Origin: Cycas panzhihuaensis
Taxonomy: Eukaryota; Cycadophyta
Assembly: GCA_023213395.1 (NCBI GenBank)
Contig: CM041465.1
Coordinates: 118,613,741 to 118,677,740 of the forward strand
DNA length: 64,000 nucleotides
Direction: 5' to 3'
Position numbers and translations under genes: made by a program. The notes beneath the pieces were generated by a model. The model saw only the letters and a list, made by a program, of their open reading frames with translations. It had not been told where the DNA came from and did not search any database. Below are positions 34,291 through 44,420 of this stretch, piece by piece; the first letter of the stretch is position 1, and every line of letters begins with the position of its first letter.

Positions 34291-34599
34291 ATATTATAGG
34301 TTTTATTATATAGCTATGGTGTAGAGGCCTAGGGGCCTACTTTTTTTAGTATTAAATATAAGGGCTAGTTGTGATGCATCAATGTGCCTCTACTACTGGG
34401 ACTTAGATTAGCTTATTTATTGATTCTTTTGAAGGCCATTCTATAGGAGGTCCATGTGAGTCATTCACTCAAGGTCATTGTCATAGGAATTTAACCTATC
34501 ATGGTTATTAGTGCATTGTAGAATCTTACCAAAAAAAGGATGTTCTTTCCATTATGAATTCTTCCTCAACTACTTTGGTTATTTGTATCACACCTTTAA
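34291..34599. other. Short tract between old gypsy integrase tail and gag
   Basis: About 300 bp without a recognisable domain on either strand; the deletion scar of pol or very decayed pol should lie here. Confidence 0.45.
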
Positions 34600-34870
34600 G
34601 ATTTAAAAGTTTTAAGGTTCTTAGGCATATTTGGATATGCTGTTTTAAGCCTATTATATAAGTGTTGATCTAGGTTTACTTGTCTGATATTTGGGCCATA
34701 TGATTCTATAAGTTTTATAGAATTTATCCATATAAGCTTCAACTAAGGACACATATTTTAATCATGTAAGTTGATTAAATAAAGATTGGTTCCAAGTTTC
34801 TTTATACTGATCTAAAAAATAGTAGAAAATTTTGTCTATATCCCATTTGTTAAGTATTCTAATTACCACC
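34600..34870 (-). pseudogene. Gypsy gag fragment
   Basis: The minus strand reads IFYYFLDQYKETWNQSLFNQL then LVEAYMDKFYKTYRIIWPKY, the pattern of the gypsy gag core (W..L...F followed by L.eYi.kF). Isolated and with stops; assignment rests on pattern only. Confidence 0.45.
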
Positions 34871-36471
34871 AACAGAACTAATTATGTGCTTGTCCTTCTA
34901 TATGAATAGACATAAATGGTATTTGTTCCTCTTTATCCATTAGGTTAAGAGAGAAGTAGGATTTAAGTATACTTATCCATATATGAGTATTATCTCTATT
35001 TAGATTTAAATTGAATATAGAAATACTGATCTTGTGGTGAAGTTGTAACTAGTATAGAGGAGGACTACTTGACTACTATGCTAGAGGCATGTTGCTTAAG
35101 GGCTAATAGTTTGACTGTGAGGATTATGTTATTATCTAAGCTATTTGGTTTAGTATTATAGTGATGTTTAACTTATATGTAAGAGAAGATATATATGTTA
35201 GCCTTTGCTTCTTTCTAAAACTCTAAGAATTAAGTTTCCAATGCAAAAATACATTCTGCTTGAGATATAAGAGCCATCATATGGAAAGATGGAGATCATA
35301 GGAAGTAAGACATAAGTAAGAAGAAGAGGATACAAGGAAACATGATGGATAAGATAAAGGGGAATTTATCGAATTAGGGCTAGATAGATAGAATGATTTA
35401 TAGAAGTAGGGATTGTGACTTAAAGAAAAGAGAGGGGAAGGAGATGGTAGGGTGTCTATAGCCTATTAACCCCAAAAATATATAAGAAAATCACCCATTG
35501 AATTGGAATAAGCATAAAAAGCTTGTCAAAATAGTATAGTTGAGATTTAAGTGAATTTTTTTTACTGTGAGCCCATGGGTATTGTTTAGGTGATTTTCAT
35601 CAAAGTGATAGTTAAAACTAACTTAGTGCAAATTGATCAGTGTAATGTACCAATCAAAATGAGATGCATGAATTAGTAAGGTAAATGTTTTTGTTATAAA
35701 CTTCTTTTTTTTCATAAGTCTAACGTAGTAGGTTTCGTAAAAAATAGAGAAGTATTCACTAAAGTGACCCTATAAACTCTCTTTTCTTTTTCTTCTTCTC
35801 CTTTTATCTTTTTTGTTTCTTTTTCTTTAGAGTGGAAGGAAAGAGGGAAATGGACTTAATTGGGTGCTGAGTTTAAGATTTTAGGTAAAGGTTTAGATAG
35901 GAATAATTTCAGTTATGGTGCTTTTTAGATCGTTATTATATTATTTCTTACTAAGAATTAAACTTTGGTGCTTGTATGATATTATCTTTAGGTAATACTA
36001 TTATTATAGGTTCAACCCATATGTAGTTAGATGTCTTATAATTTTAGGGGTTTACCTTTTAGAAGTACACTAATCTTAGTGATTTTTTATTTAATTATTT
36101 TAGAGGTGAAACAATCTTAACAATTTTTTATATAAGGAATAATTTTATAATGGAAGTTATAGAGATGAACACAAGGAGCTTACCAGATGCTAATAGAGGA
36201 TTATTTGGTTCTATAAGCTCTTTGATAAACTTGTCGATATTATTATTCAATGTAATATCTCAGGGCATTACCTATAGAAGAATGTATATTTCTATAAGGT
36301 CAATAACTATGCAAGGGTATTCATGAAGGGTAACTTTAGGTTATTAACTTCTAACTCGTGTACTTTATATGGATAAATGACTAATAGGTTTCCTAATCTA
36401 GGTTGGTAGGGGGAATCTATAGGGGTCTTTTGATATACCTAAAGGTACATAGAGGCTCACTTCTATAGTTT
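34871..36471. other. AT-rich gypsy-derived stretch, no gene
   Basis: No intact ORF or clear domain. It may hold further gag, leader or LTR of the old gypsy element into which CopB is inserted. A pyrimidine-rich run lies at 35775-35830. Confidence 0.4.
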
Positions 36472-36476
36472 TCTTC
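36472..36476. repeat. Target site duplication of CopB (left)
   Basis: TCTTC; partner ACTTC at 47895-47899, four of five identical. Confidence 0.65.
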
Positions 36477-36870
36477 TGCTAAATTAGAGAGTAAGATCAT
36501 AAAACACACACATATATGCAATAATAAAGTAAAAAATAAATAATAACTATAGATCAATACATATTACATATATCAAACTGTGATCATCAAATTACTTAAA
36601 TGATTATTCTTAATTTTGGCAAGGCTTCACTATCTAAGAAAATACAATATGCAAAGAATAGGGATCATGTTTAATTTATAAGTATTTAAAACCCAAATAT
36701 ATAAATGTAATTGGCTAGCATAATAAGATAATATTATTAGCCTGTTATTTAATAAGTGGGTAGAACTAACCTAATTCTGAATTATATTTCAACTATATTA
36801 ATATATATCATATGGTTACAATGATATATAGATTACAAATACAAATGAATGGTGTCATTATGTTTTAATA
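36477..36870 (-). mobile_element. CopB 3' LTR
   Basis: 394 bp; aligns end to end with 47503-47894. On the minus strand the purine-rich AGGTTCTAGGAGGG (36871-36884) precedes it as polypurine tract. Confidence 0.87.
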
Positions 36871-36884
36871 CCCTCCTAGAACCT

Positions 36885-38420
36885 TTCAAACTTTGGTTTC
36901 CCAAGTGCTTTAGTTAAGTTATCTGCCACTTAGTCTTTAGTTAATCAATATACTAAGTCAACTTCTCCATTTTGTACATGCTCATGGATAAAGTGGTGAT
37001 GGACCTCTATGTCTTTGATTTAATCATAGAAGATAGAATTCTTGGTCATCTTTAACACACTTTGATTATAAAAAAAGAGAGTAGTAATATGAGTTTGTTA
37101 AAGTCTAAGTTCAACAAGAATATGGCTTAGCTAAATTAACTCTATGATAATATAAATGAATACTTTATATTCAACTTCTATGGAGGAGAGGGCAATGCTT
37201 GATTGTTTATTACAACTCTAGGAAATGATAATGGAGTTCATGTCAAAGTAGTGTCTTGAGGTTGAATGGCATGAGTCTTGGTAACTAGCCTAATTAGCAT
37301 ATGTAAATCCTTTTAGGATATGATTATCAGTTTGGTTATAATCAAGTCTAAACTAAAGTGTGCTACAGATATATTTGAGGATTCTGGTGGTGGCCTTTTA
37401 ATGAGATGCTTTAGGCTATTATATATACCTAGAATAGATCCCAACTACATAAGAGATATCTGATTAAGTATAAGTGAGGTAGATCATTCTCCCAACTAAT
37501 TGTCAATATAAGGTGAGATCAAAAAGTTTCCCTTATTCATCTAGATTTATCTTGGTCTCTATTTCTATTAGTATTAGTAAAGGTTTGTAGTCACCCATTC
37601 TAAACCATTGTAGTAGTTTATTTGAGTACTTGGATTGTGATAAAAATATATGACCAGGTTCCTACCATACCTTAACACTAAAGAAATAATATAACAACCT
37701 AAGATTTATCATCTCAATGTTGCTTTTAAGTTCTGATTGGGGCCAAGTTATTCCATCATCATCATTTCTAGTTATAGGCAAGTTGTCTACATAAAACACT
37801 ATGATAGTGATCAAGTTTCCTCTAGTCCAAAATTACAAGTTTGAATCAGAAGGTAAATGAGTAAATCCATGTCATATGAAGAAGGCATCAATCTTAGCAT
37901 ACTAGGAACATGGTGCCTATTTTAATCTATATAAGGATTTTTTGAGGTTACAAATTAGGTGTTCTTTACTAAGAATAACATAGTTAGGAGGTTGCTTCAA
38001 GAAAACCTCTTTAGTAAGCTCTCCATTTAGGAAAGCACCCTTCACATCCATTTGGTATACATGCCAGTTGAATTGAGCTATAACTGATATAACCAAATGG
38101 AATATGGTCATGTTGGTAACTGATGTAAAGTTCTTATCATAATCAATCCCATTTTGTTATTTGAATCCCCTTACAACTAAGCAAGCTTTGTGATGCTTAA
38201 TGGTATTATCGACATAGAGTTTTACCTTGTAAAACTAGTGACAATTAATTAACTTCTTTCTAAGTAGTAGTTCTATTAGCTCCTATGTGTCATTCCTAAG
38301 GATAGAGTTTATTTCTTCATCTGTTGTAGCTTTCTATGTTTACTCTTTAACTACCTCCTCAAATATGGAAGGCTCAAAAGTCTTAAGGACACATGCCATT
38401 AAGGCATACTTGGATGAGTG
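36885..38420 (-). pseudogene. CopB reverse transcriptase and RNase H
   Basis: From right to left: WHVYQMDVKGAFLNGEL and SKEHLICNLKKSLYRLK (37917-38111) are RT; FYVDNLP near 37780-37795 is the catalytic block with its second Asp replaced by Asn (YVDD to YVDN); RNase H ends with TKHI and STKDQVADILTK-like blocks near 36890-37030. Stops are frequent. The changed YVDD alone would abolish polymerase activity. Confidence 0.82.
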
Positions 38421-39376
38421 CCTCATGCTAGACTCTCTTTTGGGAGTTGTTGGAGAAGGAGGTGCATCCTTTATTAGTTATTATAGCCACTTAGGAGGTT
38501 TTTGAACACTAGTGACCTCCACCTAAAAATTATTAGTTGATATAAGTGGCATTATAGTGGTAGCATCTGAAGTGGATGTTGAAGCTACTAGAACTAAAGA
38601 TGGACTTGGTGTGTAGGATGATGTGGGTGATGGTGGCTCAAGAATTGGTATAAGAGGCACTTTAGGTACACCAACATCTTTACCTACTATAAACTAAATT
38701 TATGAAGGGTCCAAGTGTTGAGTATCTTTAGTAAATATGATATCTCAAGTAGTATGCACCTAGTTTCCAATAGAGTCATATATTTTGAAGGCTTTACATC
38801 TAGGTACATAACCAAGGAACATGCACTTTAGGATTGTATCATCTAGTTTCTTCCTATTCTCCTTGGGATACATTTGTAAGCTATATAACTCAATGCCCTT
38901 ATATGAGAGATAGTAGGATTTATAACTAACCAAGCTTCTTTGGAAGTGATGTCTCTAGTAGCTACTGTGGTCCTTTTATTGGTGAGATAAGTAGTAATTG
39001 AGATGGATTTAGTCCAAAATTGAGTAGCATTTCTAGCAATACTTAACATGGCTTTTACCTTATTCACCAATGCTTGGTTCATTATTTTTTACTGCACTAT
39101 TTTTCTGAGGTATATATGGGGCTAAGAATTGGAATTTAATTCCACATTATCTACAAAAGTTAGTAAATTGATTGGATATGTACTCTCTTACATCATTATA
39201 TTTAACTACCTTGATGTTCATGATTCTTTTATTTTCCGCCCCATCCTTAAATTCTTTGAACTTATTAAAGGCTTGAAATTAATTCCTAAGGAAATAGGCT
39301 TATACTTTCCTAAAATAATCGTCAATAAAGATCATGAAAAATAGATTTCAATTGAGTGAAGGAACTAACATGGGCC
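38421..39376 (-). pseudogene. CopB integrase, core and C-terminal part
   Basis: 38843-39082 is open: MNQALVNKVKAMLSIARN, FWTKSISITTYLTNKR, SKEAWLVINPTISHIRAL, YKCIPR, all copia integrase blocks. From 39090 to 39376 the core continues with FQFLAP, YNDVREYI and FNKFKEFKDGA up to SLN and LVP, where the composite insertion begins. The N-terminal part is at 43707 onward. Confidence 0.84.
39235..39376. repeat. 142-bp direct duplication flanking the composite insertion (left copy)
   Basis: From TCCGCCCCATCC to AACATGGGCC, by eye identical over 142 bp to 43565-43706. It is CopB integrase sequence, so one of the two is a duplicate made with the insertion. Confidence 0.95.
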
Positions 39377-39653
39377 TGTTGGGTGTAATACTCAATTCCA
39401 TTAGCCCTTTGTAAACTCTCTCTATCATTTGTATTGTATTAGAGTTGTGGGCCACCTTGATATGTGTGCCACCTCTAAGTAGTCCAATGGGGTTCTTTCT
39501 CTAGTGGTGAGGTTGTACTATAAGTATGTACTCTTACTTGTTCATAATTGAGTTTTGGCCAATTCTCCAACATGGTGTCTATTCTGTGCATACTTCATCT
39601 TTTGTTGCTCACCATTAGGGTTTGATATGCTTGTCAAATTACTAATCCTAACA
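39377..39653 (+). mobile_element. LTR-a of the composite element
   Basis: 277 bp, TGTTGGGTGTAATACTC...ACTAATCCTAACA, by eye identical to the reverse complement of 41789-42065. Followed at once by a PBS, so it acts as 5' LTR. Confidence 0.93.
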
Positions 39654-39666
39654 TGGTATCGAGCCC
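39654..39666 (+). other. Primer binding site of the composite element
   Basis: TGGTATCGAGCCC immediately after LTR-a; initiator Met tRNA-type PBS with small changes from TGGTATCAGAGCC. Confidence 0.85.
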
Positions 39667-40240
39667 AAGGTTCAACCCTTGGAGGCCTTTCTTGCAATCC
39701 TAGTACATGTCATTTACATTTTTTGAGCTTTCAAGTCTTGTAAATTTTTGATGTGCTGTTTGTGACTTCGTCAAGTTGAAGATCATTTCAAGTTATATCG
39801 ATGCATATTTTGTTATGGGATGATATCAAGTTTGAAGGACTATTTTGATGATAAGGAGAGGTTTTCAAGCTGTTTTGAAATTTTGTAGTCTGTTTGAAGC
39901 CTGTTGATCTTGCTTTCGTGGACATTTCTCTACATGTGGTACCACAATAAATTTGCATGCGGTGAAAGTCCACAGCTTATGATCGATTCCAATTCTTGGA
40001 AGACTATCTACATTGCGTCAGTGGACAAAAATGCAACCCGGATCGTTGACAGCAGTTGTGTGAGAGTTCTTCTTGGCCAGAAGTGACTCCATTTTTGAAA
40101 TTTTTTTACAAATCTACAGGTGGATACAGGTCATGTTCTTTTTCTGTTAATATGTACTCCTTTTATGTGAAAATTATTCAGAATTTTTTTTTGTATCTAA
40201 GGCCTTCAAATTTTGGCCTGTTCTCATGTATTTTTTCACC
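39667..40240 (+). other. Leader of the composite element
   Basis: 574 bp after the PBS without a supported ORF; ends at an A29 run. Confidence 0.6.

Positions 40241-40269
<29 letters not shown>
40241..40269 (+). repeat. A29 homopolymer
   Basis: 29 adenines at the border between the AT-rich leader and a GC-rich segment. A poly(A) tail of a captured transcript is possible; a slipped homopolymer is the alternative. Confidence 0.85.
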
Positions 40270-40272
<3 letters not shown>

Positions 40273-41326
40273 TGCAAATTTATTTGTTGATGCGGATCTA
40301 TGGAGGGTTGGTGGCTATCAATCTTGATCCAATGGATCCATGTACATCATTCCGTGGTTGAGGAAGGCGGGGTTTAAGCCGATTGAGGAGGAGCGCGTAT
40401 CTTGTGAAAGGAATGAGATTGGTGGCCTTTATCACGAGCTTGTTCTTTGGCCTCGTGGTGGTTTTCGGTGTTGTGGGCAAATTATTCTGATCGGCCACAC
40501 CATTATCCATCATGACCTTCACCTCGTCGGCTTGGTACCCTCGAGGCCGGAGCGTCGCCAAGCTTGACCATCTTTGTCTCTCCACACGGTGCCACTGTCA
40601 TTGCTTTCCACCTCTTCCTTGACAGTTCTCCGCTTATCTGTATAACCCGCTTAGTCTTCCACCTATATTTTCACCTCTTCCTTGCTCAAACCGCAACGCA
40701 TAGCCTTCTCGGTGTGATTTGGCCCTCGAGGCCTTTCACCGGCAATTCGATCGGACCACTGATGGTGGAGGATTCAAGTGCCGTCGTGGCCTCACTTTCG
40801 ACCCCCAAGCATCTGCGCAGTCATGGTAGAATTCAGTAAACAAGTAGACTGGCTCATTATTATCTCTGGGATGAAAACAACTTCATTGTTGGTGACATTC
40901 ACGATGGCTCCCTGTTCAATAATGGCACCTCTTCTCTGTGCGAAGAACCTCTGTAATTACTGGTGACGACCTGTATATTTATTGATGGCGGCGGCGGTTC
41001 TCAAACACAAACGATGGAGAAAGTATAGCGATGGCGTCCTACAATCTTGATGGCGGCTCTGAGCACACCTGCAAGGCTCGGTCCTCCGCTGCGTGGCGAT
41101 GCCTCTTCCAACCTCGCGGTCTGCAATTCATCCATGGCAGACTGGTAGAACTGATTCCTCCATGGCGGCCGCCCATATCATTGAGAAACCCTAATTAGGG
41201 TGAGATTTTTGGCAAAATAGTGTTTTTTATATTTTTTGGGCGAGCGGCGGATTTGAAACTTAATTAAAAGGAGTTATTTTTTTTCGATTTGAAAAATATA
41301 TTTAATTAAATTGGATAATCTCTTCA
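40270..41326. other. GC-rich chimeric segment with captured host fragments
   Basis: Noticeably richer in G+C and CpG than the flanks. It holds an antisense small heat shock protein fragment (listed separately) and short unassigned coding-like pieces. Homology to the rest of the window is limited to 43385-43564. Confidence 0.5.
40470..40660 (-). pseudogene. Captured class I small heat shock protein fragment, copy 1
   Basis: The minus strand holds DEVKVMMDNGV followed by NNLPTTPK, and upstream MERQRW and LRPRGYQ, matching copy 2 (43385-43564). In the family this is the C-terminal half of the alpha-crystallin domain, where the [13 protein letters not shown] strand pair forms the chaperone core. 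No start, no complete domain and several frameshifts: a gene fragment, not a gene. Confidence 0.65.
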
Positions 41327-41787
41327 AGTCCACCTAGCCCTTCATCACTTCAGCCCTAGTTTTATGGAGCCCTCATATGACCAACAGCCAGCTTATGAAG
41401 GGGGCTAACCTCCTATTTCATCTTTTTTCGGCATTATTAAGGGGTACTTGTCACGTTTTTGACTGTATCTTGAGATTGGGAGGTCCGATTTCAGTTCTGT
41501 CCATTGCGTTGGATCCGTAACAGAGAGAGATTTCATTTGACAGGTCATTTGATACATTTTGGAGCTGTTTTCATGGAGGTTTTTAAGTTCAAAGTCATAA
41601 GTTCATATTTATCTTCATTTTTTCTCAGTTTCTTCAGGCACATATTGTATTTTCAAGACTTCTTGATGTAATGTACCCCGAATGGGGGGGATGACATGTA
41701 CTATGGACCTCTTTTTAGCTCTTGAAGAACCCATTGTGATCATATTGTACTTCATTTATGAGAGAGAGTCACATGTGCTACACAAGT
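41327..41787 (+). repeat. Inverted repeat arm F
   Basis: 461 bp from AAGTCCACCTAGCCC to GCTACACAAGT; its reverse complement recurs at 42926-43385 with roughly 5% differences and small indels. LTR-b with its 3' part lies between the arms. Confidence 0.9.
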
Positions 41788-41788
41788 T

Positions 41789-42065
41789 TGTTAGGATTAG
41801 TAATTTGACAAGCATATCAAACCCTAATGGTGAGCAACAAAAGATGAAGTATGCACAGAATAGACACCATGTTGGAGAATTGGCCAAAACTCAATTATGA
41901 ACAAGTAAGAGTACATACTTATAGTACAACCTCACCACTAGAGAAAGAACCCCATTGGACTACTTAGAGGTGGCACACATATCAAGGTGGCCCACAACTC
42001 TAATACAATACAAATGATAGAGAGAGTTTACAAAGGGCTAATGGAATTGAGTATTACACCCAACA
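41789..42065 (-). mobile_element. LTR-b of the composite element, inverted
   Basis: 277 bp, exact reverse complement of LTR-a by eye. On the minus strand it is preceded by a polypurine tract, as expected of a 3' LTR. Confidence 0.93.
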
Positions 42066-42149
42066 TTCACCCCCGTAATAGTCAATTACATAAATGTCGT
42101 CACTTCAATGATAAACTCAAGTCTTCAAAAAGTTGCTGGATTAGAACCG

Positions 42150-42690
42150 TTGCTGCACATAATAAGAAAGCTGCTGAAGTCCATATGAAGTGGAGTCCAT
42201 CTACCGGAATGCATGGGTTATCACCGCAACCGCCGATTGGGTAGGAACTCCCTCTCTGTATCGTGGATCAATCAAGTGGCAAGAGTAGGTATAAGGTCCC
42301 ACCCTTGCTCATATGGGGTCTGGCGAGGAAAATATATATAATAAGCACATGGCACATGGCACATGGCAAGAGTCTCCAAAAGTCTGTGGATCATAAATCT
42401 TTCTTTGTATCATAAATCTTTCTTTGAATCATAAACAACTTCTTGCACCAAATAAAAAGCTATTTGAAGTCCATATGAAGAGGAGTCCATCTCTAGGAAT
42501 GCATGGGTTATCGTGCATTTGCAACCTTGATTGGGTAGGAACTCCCTTTGTATCGTGGAGCAATCGGGAGGTGGCAAGAGTAGCGTATAAGGTCCCACCC
42601 TTGCTCATATGGGAGTGCAAGCAGGAAAATATATATGTATAAAGCACATGGCAGACAAGAGTAGCTTCTGAAAGTGTGTCCTACATCTTC
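42150..42690. repeat. 290-bp imperfect tandem duplication
   Basis: GAAGTCCATATGAAG starts at 42176 and again at 42466; following blocks (GGAATGCATGGGTTATC, GGTAGGAACTCCCT, CCCACCCTTGCTCATATGGG) keep order and near-constant spacing. Confidence 0.88.
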
Positions 42691-42774
42691 TCAATAGGAC
42701 TAGCACTTCTTGACATCTAATGTCAGGAAATACAATGGCACTATGGCCTCAAACATACCACATGGGCTAAAGGT

Positions 42775-42908
42775 GCCTCATTGGGCTAATCAACTTGCCA
42801 CCATGGGTAAAAGATAACCAGCATTAGAAATTTTTACATGATGCCTCATTGGGCTAATAACTTGCCACCATGGGCAAAAATAACCAGCATTTGAAATTTT
42901 TACATGGT
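42775..42908. repeat. 67-bp tandem duplication
   Basis: Units 42775-42842 and 42843-42908 share GCCTCATTGGGCTAAT, CTTGCCACCATGGG and TTTTTACATG. Confidence 0.9.
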
Positions 42909-42925
42909 GAAAATGATATGTGACT

Positions 42926-43385
42926 TGTGTAGCACATGTGACTCTCTCTCATAAATGAAGTACAATAAGATCACAATGGGTTCTTCAAGAGCTAAAAGAA
43001 GTCCATAGTACATGTCATCCCCCCCATTCGGGGTACATTACATCAAGAAGTCTTGGAAATACAATATGTGCACGAAGAAAGCGAGAAAAATGAAGATAAA
43101 TATGAACTTGTGACTTTGAACTTACAAACCTCCATGAAAATAGCTCCAAAATGTATCAAATAACCTGTCAAATGAAAGCCCTCTCTGTTACGGATCCAAG
43201 CATAGCAGGAACTGATCGGACCTCCCAATCTCAAGATCTGATCAAAAAGCGTGACAAGTACCCCTTAATAATCTTAGAAAAAAGATGAAATAGGAGGTTA
43301 GCCCCCTTCATAAGCTGGCTGTTGGTCATATGAGGGCTCCATAAAACTGGGGCTAAAGTGATGAAGGGCTAGGTGGACTTGTTTC
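42926..43385 (-). repeat. Inverted repeat arm F'
   Basis: Reverse complement of 41327-41787, less than identical although the LTRs between which it lies are identical. Confidence 0.9.
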
Positions 43386-43564
43386 GGTGTTGTGGGCAAA
43401 TTATTTACAGTCAGCACACCATTATCCATCGCAGCCTTCACCTCGTCCAGCTTGGTACCCTCAGGGAGCCGGAAGCGTCGCCGCATGAAAGCGCCATCTT
43501 GTCTCTCCACCGCAGTGCCACCTGTCATTGCTTTCCACCTCTTCCTTCGACCATTCTCCGCTTA
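43385..43564 (-). pseudogene. Captured class I small heat shock protein fragment, copy 2
   Basis: The minus strand reads [16 protein letters not shown] in one frame, then after a shift [19 protein letters not shown] and [11 protein letters not shown]. This is the beta-strand 5-9 part of the class I HSP20 alpha-crystallin domain (SGER..E...ND.WHR.ER..G.F.RRFRLP). The domain N-terminus is missing and the frame runs on into F' sequence. In plants these cytosolic chaperones are heat-induced; this fragment cannot fold. Its right end joins the 142-bp duplication at TCCGCC. Confidence 0.82.
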
Positions 43565-43706
43565 TCCGCCCCATCCTTAAATTCTTTGAACTTATTAAAG
43601 GCTTGAAATTAATTCCTAAGGAAATAGGCTTATACTTTCCTAAAATAATCGTCAATAAAGATCATGAAAAATAGATTTCAATTGAGTGAAGGAACTAACA
43701 TGGGCC
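43565..43706. repeat. 142-bp direct duplication flanking the composite insertion (right copy)
   Basis: Identical by eye to 39235-39376; continuous on its right with CopB integrase. Confidence 0.95.
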
Positions 43707-44420
43707 CACAAATATATAAGTGACTAATTGTAATGGTTCTGAGGCTTAGCATACTTTCTTTAATGGGAATAGCTCTCTATGCTACTTGCTAACTAAGTAG
43801 GCCTCACATATGTAGTTGTTTATCTTAATCCTTGGTAATCCATATGCCATATGCATTCTATACATGAGGTTTAGGCTCTACATGTTTAAGTAACCTAGGC
43901 ATTGGTACCATATTTGGTCCTTGGTACTATTGGAGGTGGATTTCTCTTTATGATATGAACATTCACTTTGAACTTGTTTAAGGGGTTTGTCTTCAACTAT
44001 GATTGCTTTCCCCTTATCAAGGTGATTATTTTATGTTATATAAGACTCTTGTAGTGGAATAATGGTGAGGGAAACTCTATCAAGTTTGTATAACCCACTA
44101 TCCTCATGTCTTGTAGTAACCAATTGACCTACGATATGATCTGTAATAGTATAAATACCTTAACTGAAGAGAACATCTAGGTTATATTTGTAAAATTAAC
44201 TAATTGATAGTAGGTTCATTTTTATACCATGTACAAGGAAGATATTCTTAATATGATGGAAGATATTTGAATCCTTTAGAGCAATGGTAGCCCCTCTAAT
44301 CTTAATCATATTATATGTGAGATTATCTCTAAATGTAATAGTTTGGGTCCTTATTAGATGTGTCTCCTTAAGTAGATCTTTAGTATCAGTTATATGACGA
44401 GTAACATCAAAATCAATCAA
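43707..44420 (-). pseudogene. CopB protease end and integrase N-terminal part
   Basis: 44196-44420 is open and reads the copia protease: IDFDVTRHITDTKDLL (family DSGAT, so the catalytic D-S-G is lost), TIALKDSNIFHHIKNIFLVHGI and KMNLLSIS, the linker hallmark. 43707-44190 continues into the integrase zinc domain and QHRELFPIK-like and YIFVGPM blocks just before the duplication. Protease would cut the polyprotein. Confidence 0.8.

Larger units (their letters stand above)
42066..42925 (-). other. 3' noncoding part of the composite element with polypurine tract
   Basis: The minus strand reads ACGGGGGTGAA directly before LTR-b (polypurine tract, 42066-42076). The rest is noncoding and made of two tandem repeats, 290-bp (42150-42690) and 67-bp (42775-42908). 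Confidence 0.72.
39377..43564. mobile_element. Composite insertion with inverted LTRs and captured gene fragments
   Basis: 4188 bp that split the CopB integrase. Order: LTR-a (+, 39377-39653), PBS, leader, A29, GC-rich chimeric segment with an antisense sHSP fragment, segment F (41327-41787), LTR-b (-, 41789-42065), polypurine tract and 3' noncoding part (-, 42066-42925), segment F' (inverted F, 42926-43385), second sHSP fragment (-, 43385-43564). Left end is exactly the TG of LTR-a; the right end has no LTR. No gag or pol is present, so it depends on enzymes in trans. Confidence 0.78.

Noticed and set aside
39377-42065. DNA transposon with 277-bp terminal inverted repeats
   Set aside because: The repeats have TG...CA ends, one has a Met-tRNA PBS and the other a polypurine tract, so they are inverted LTRs.
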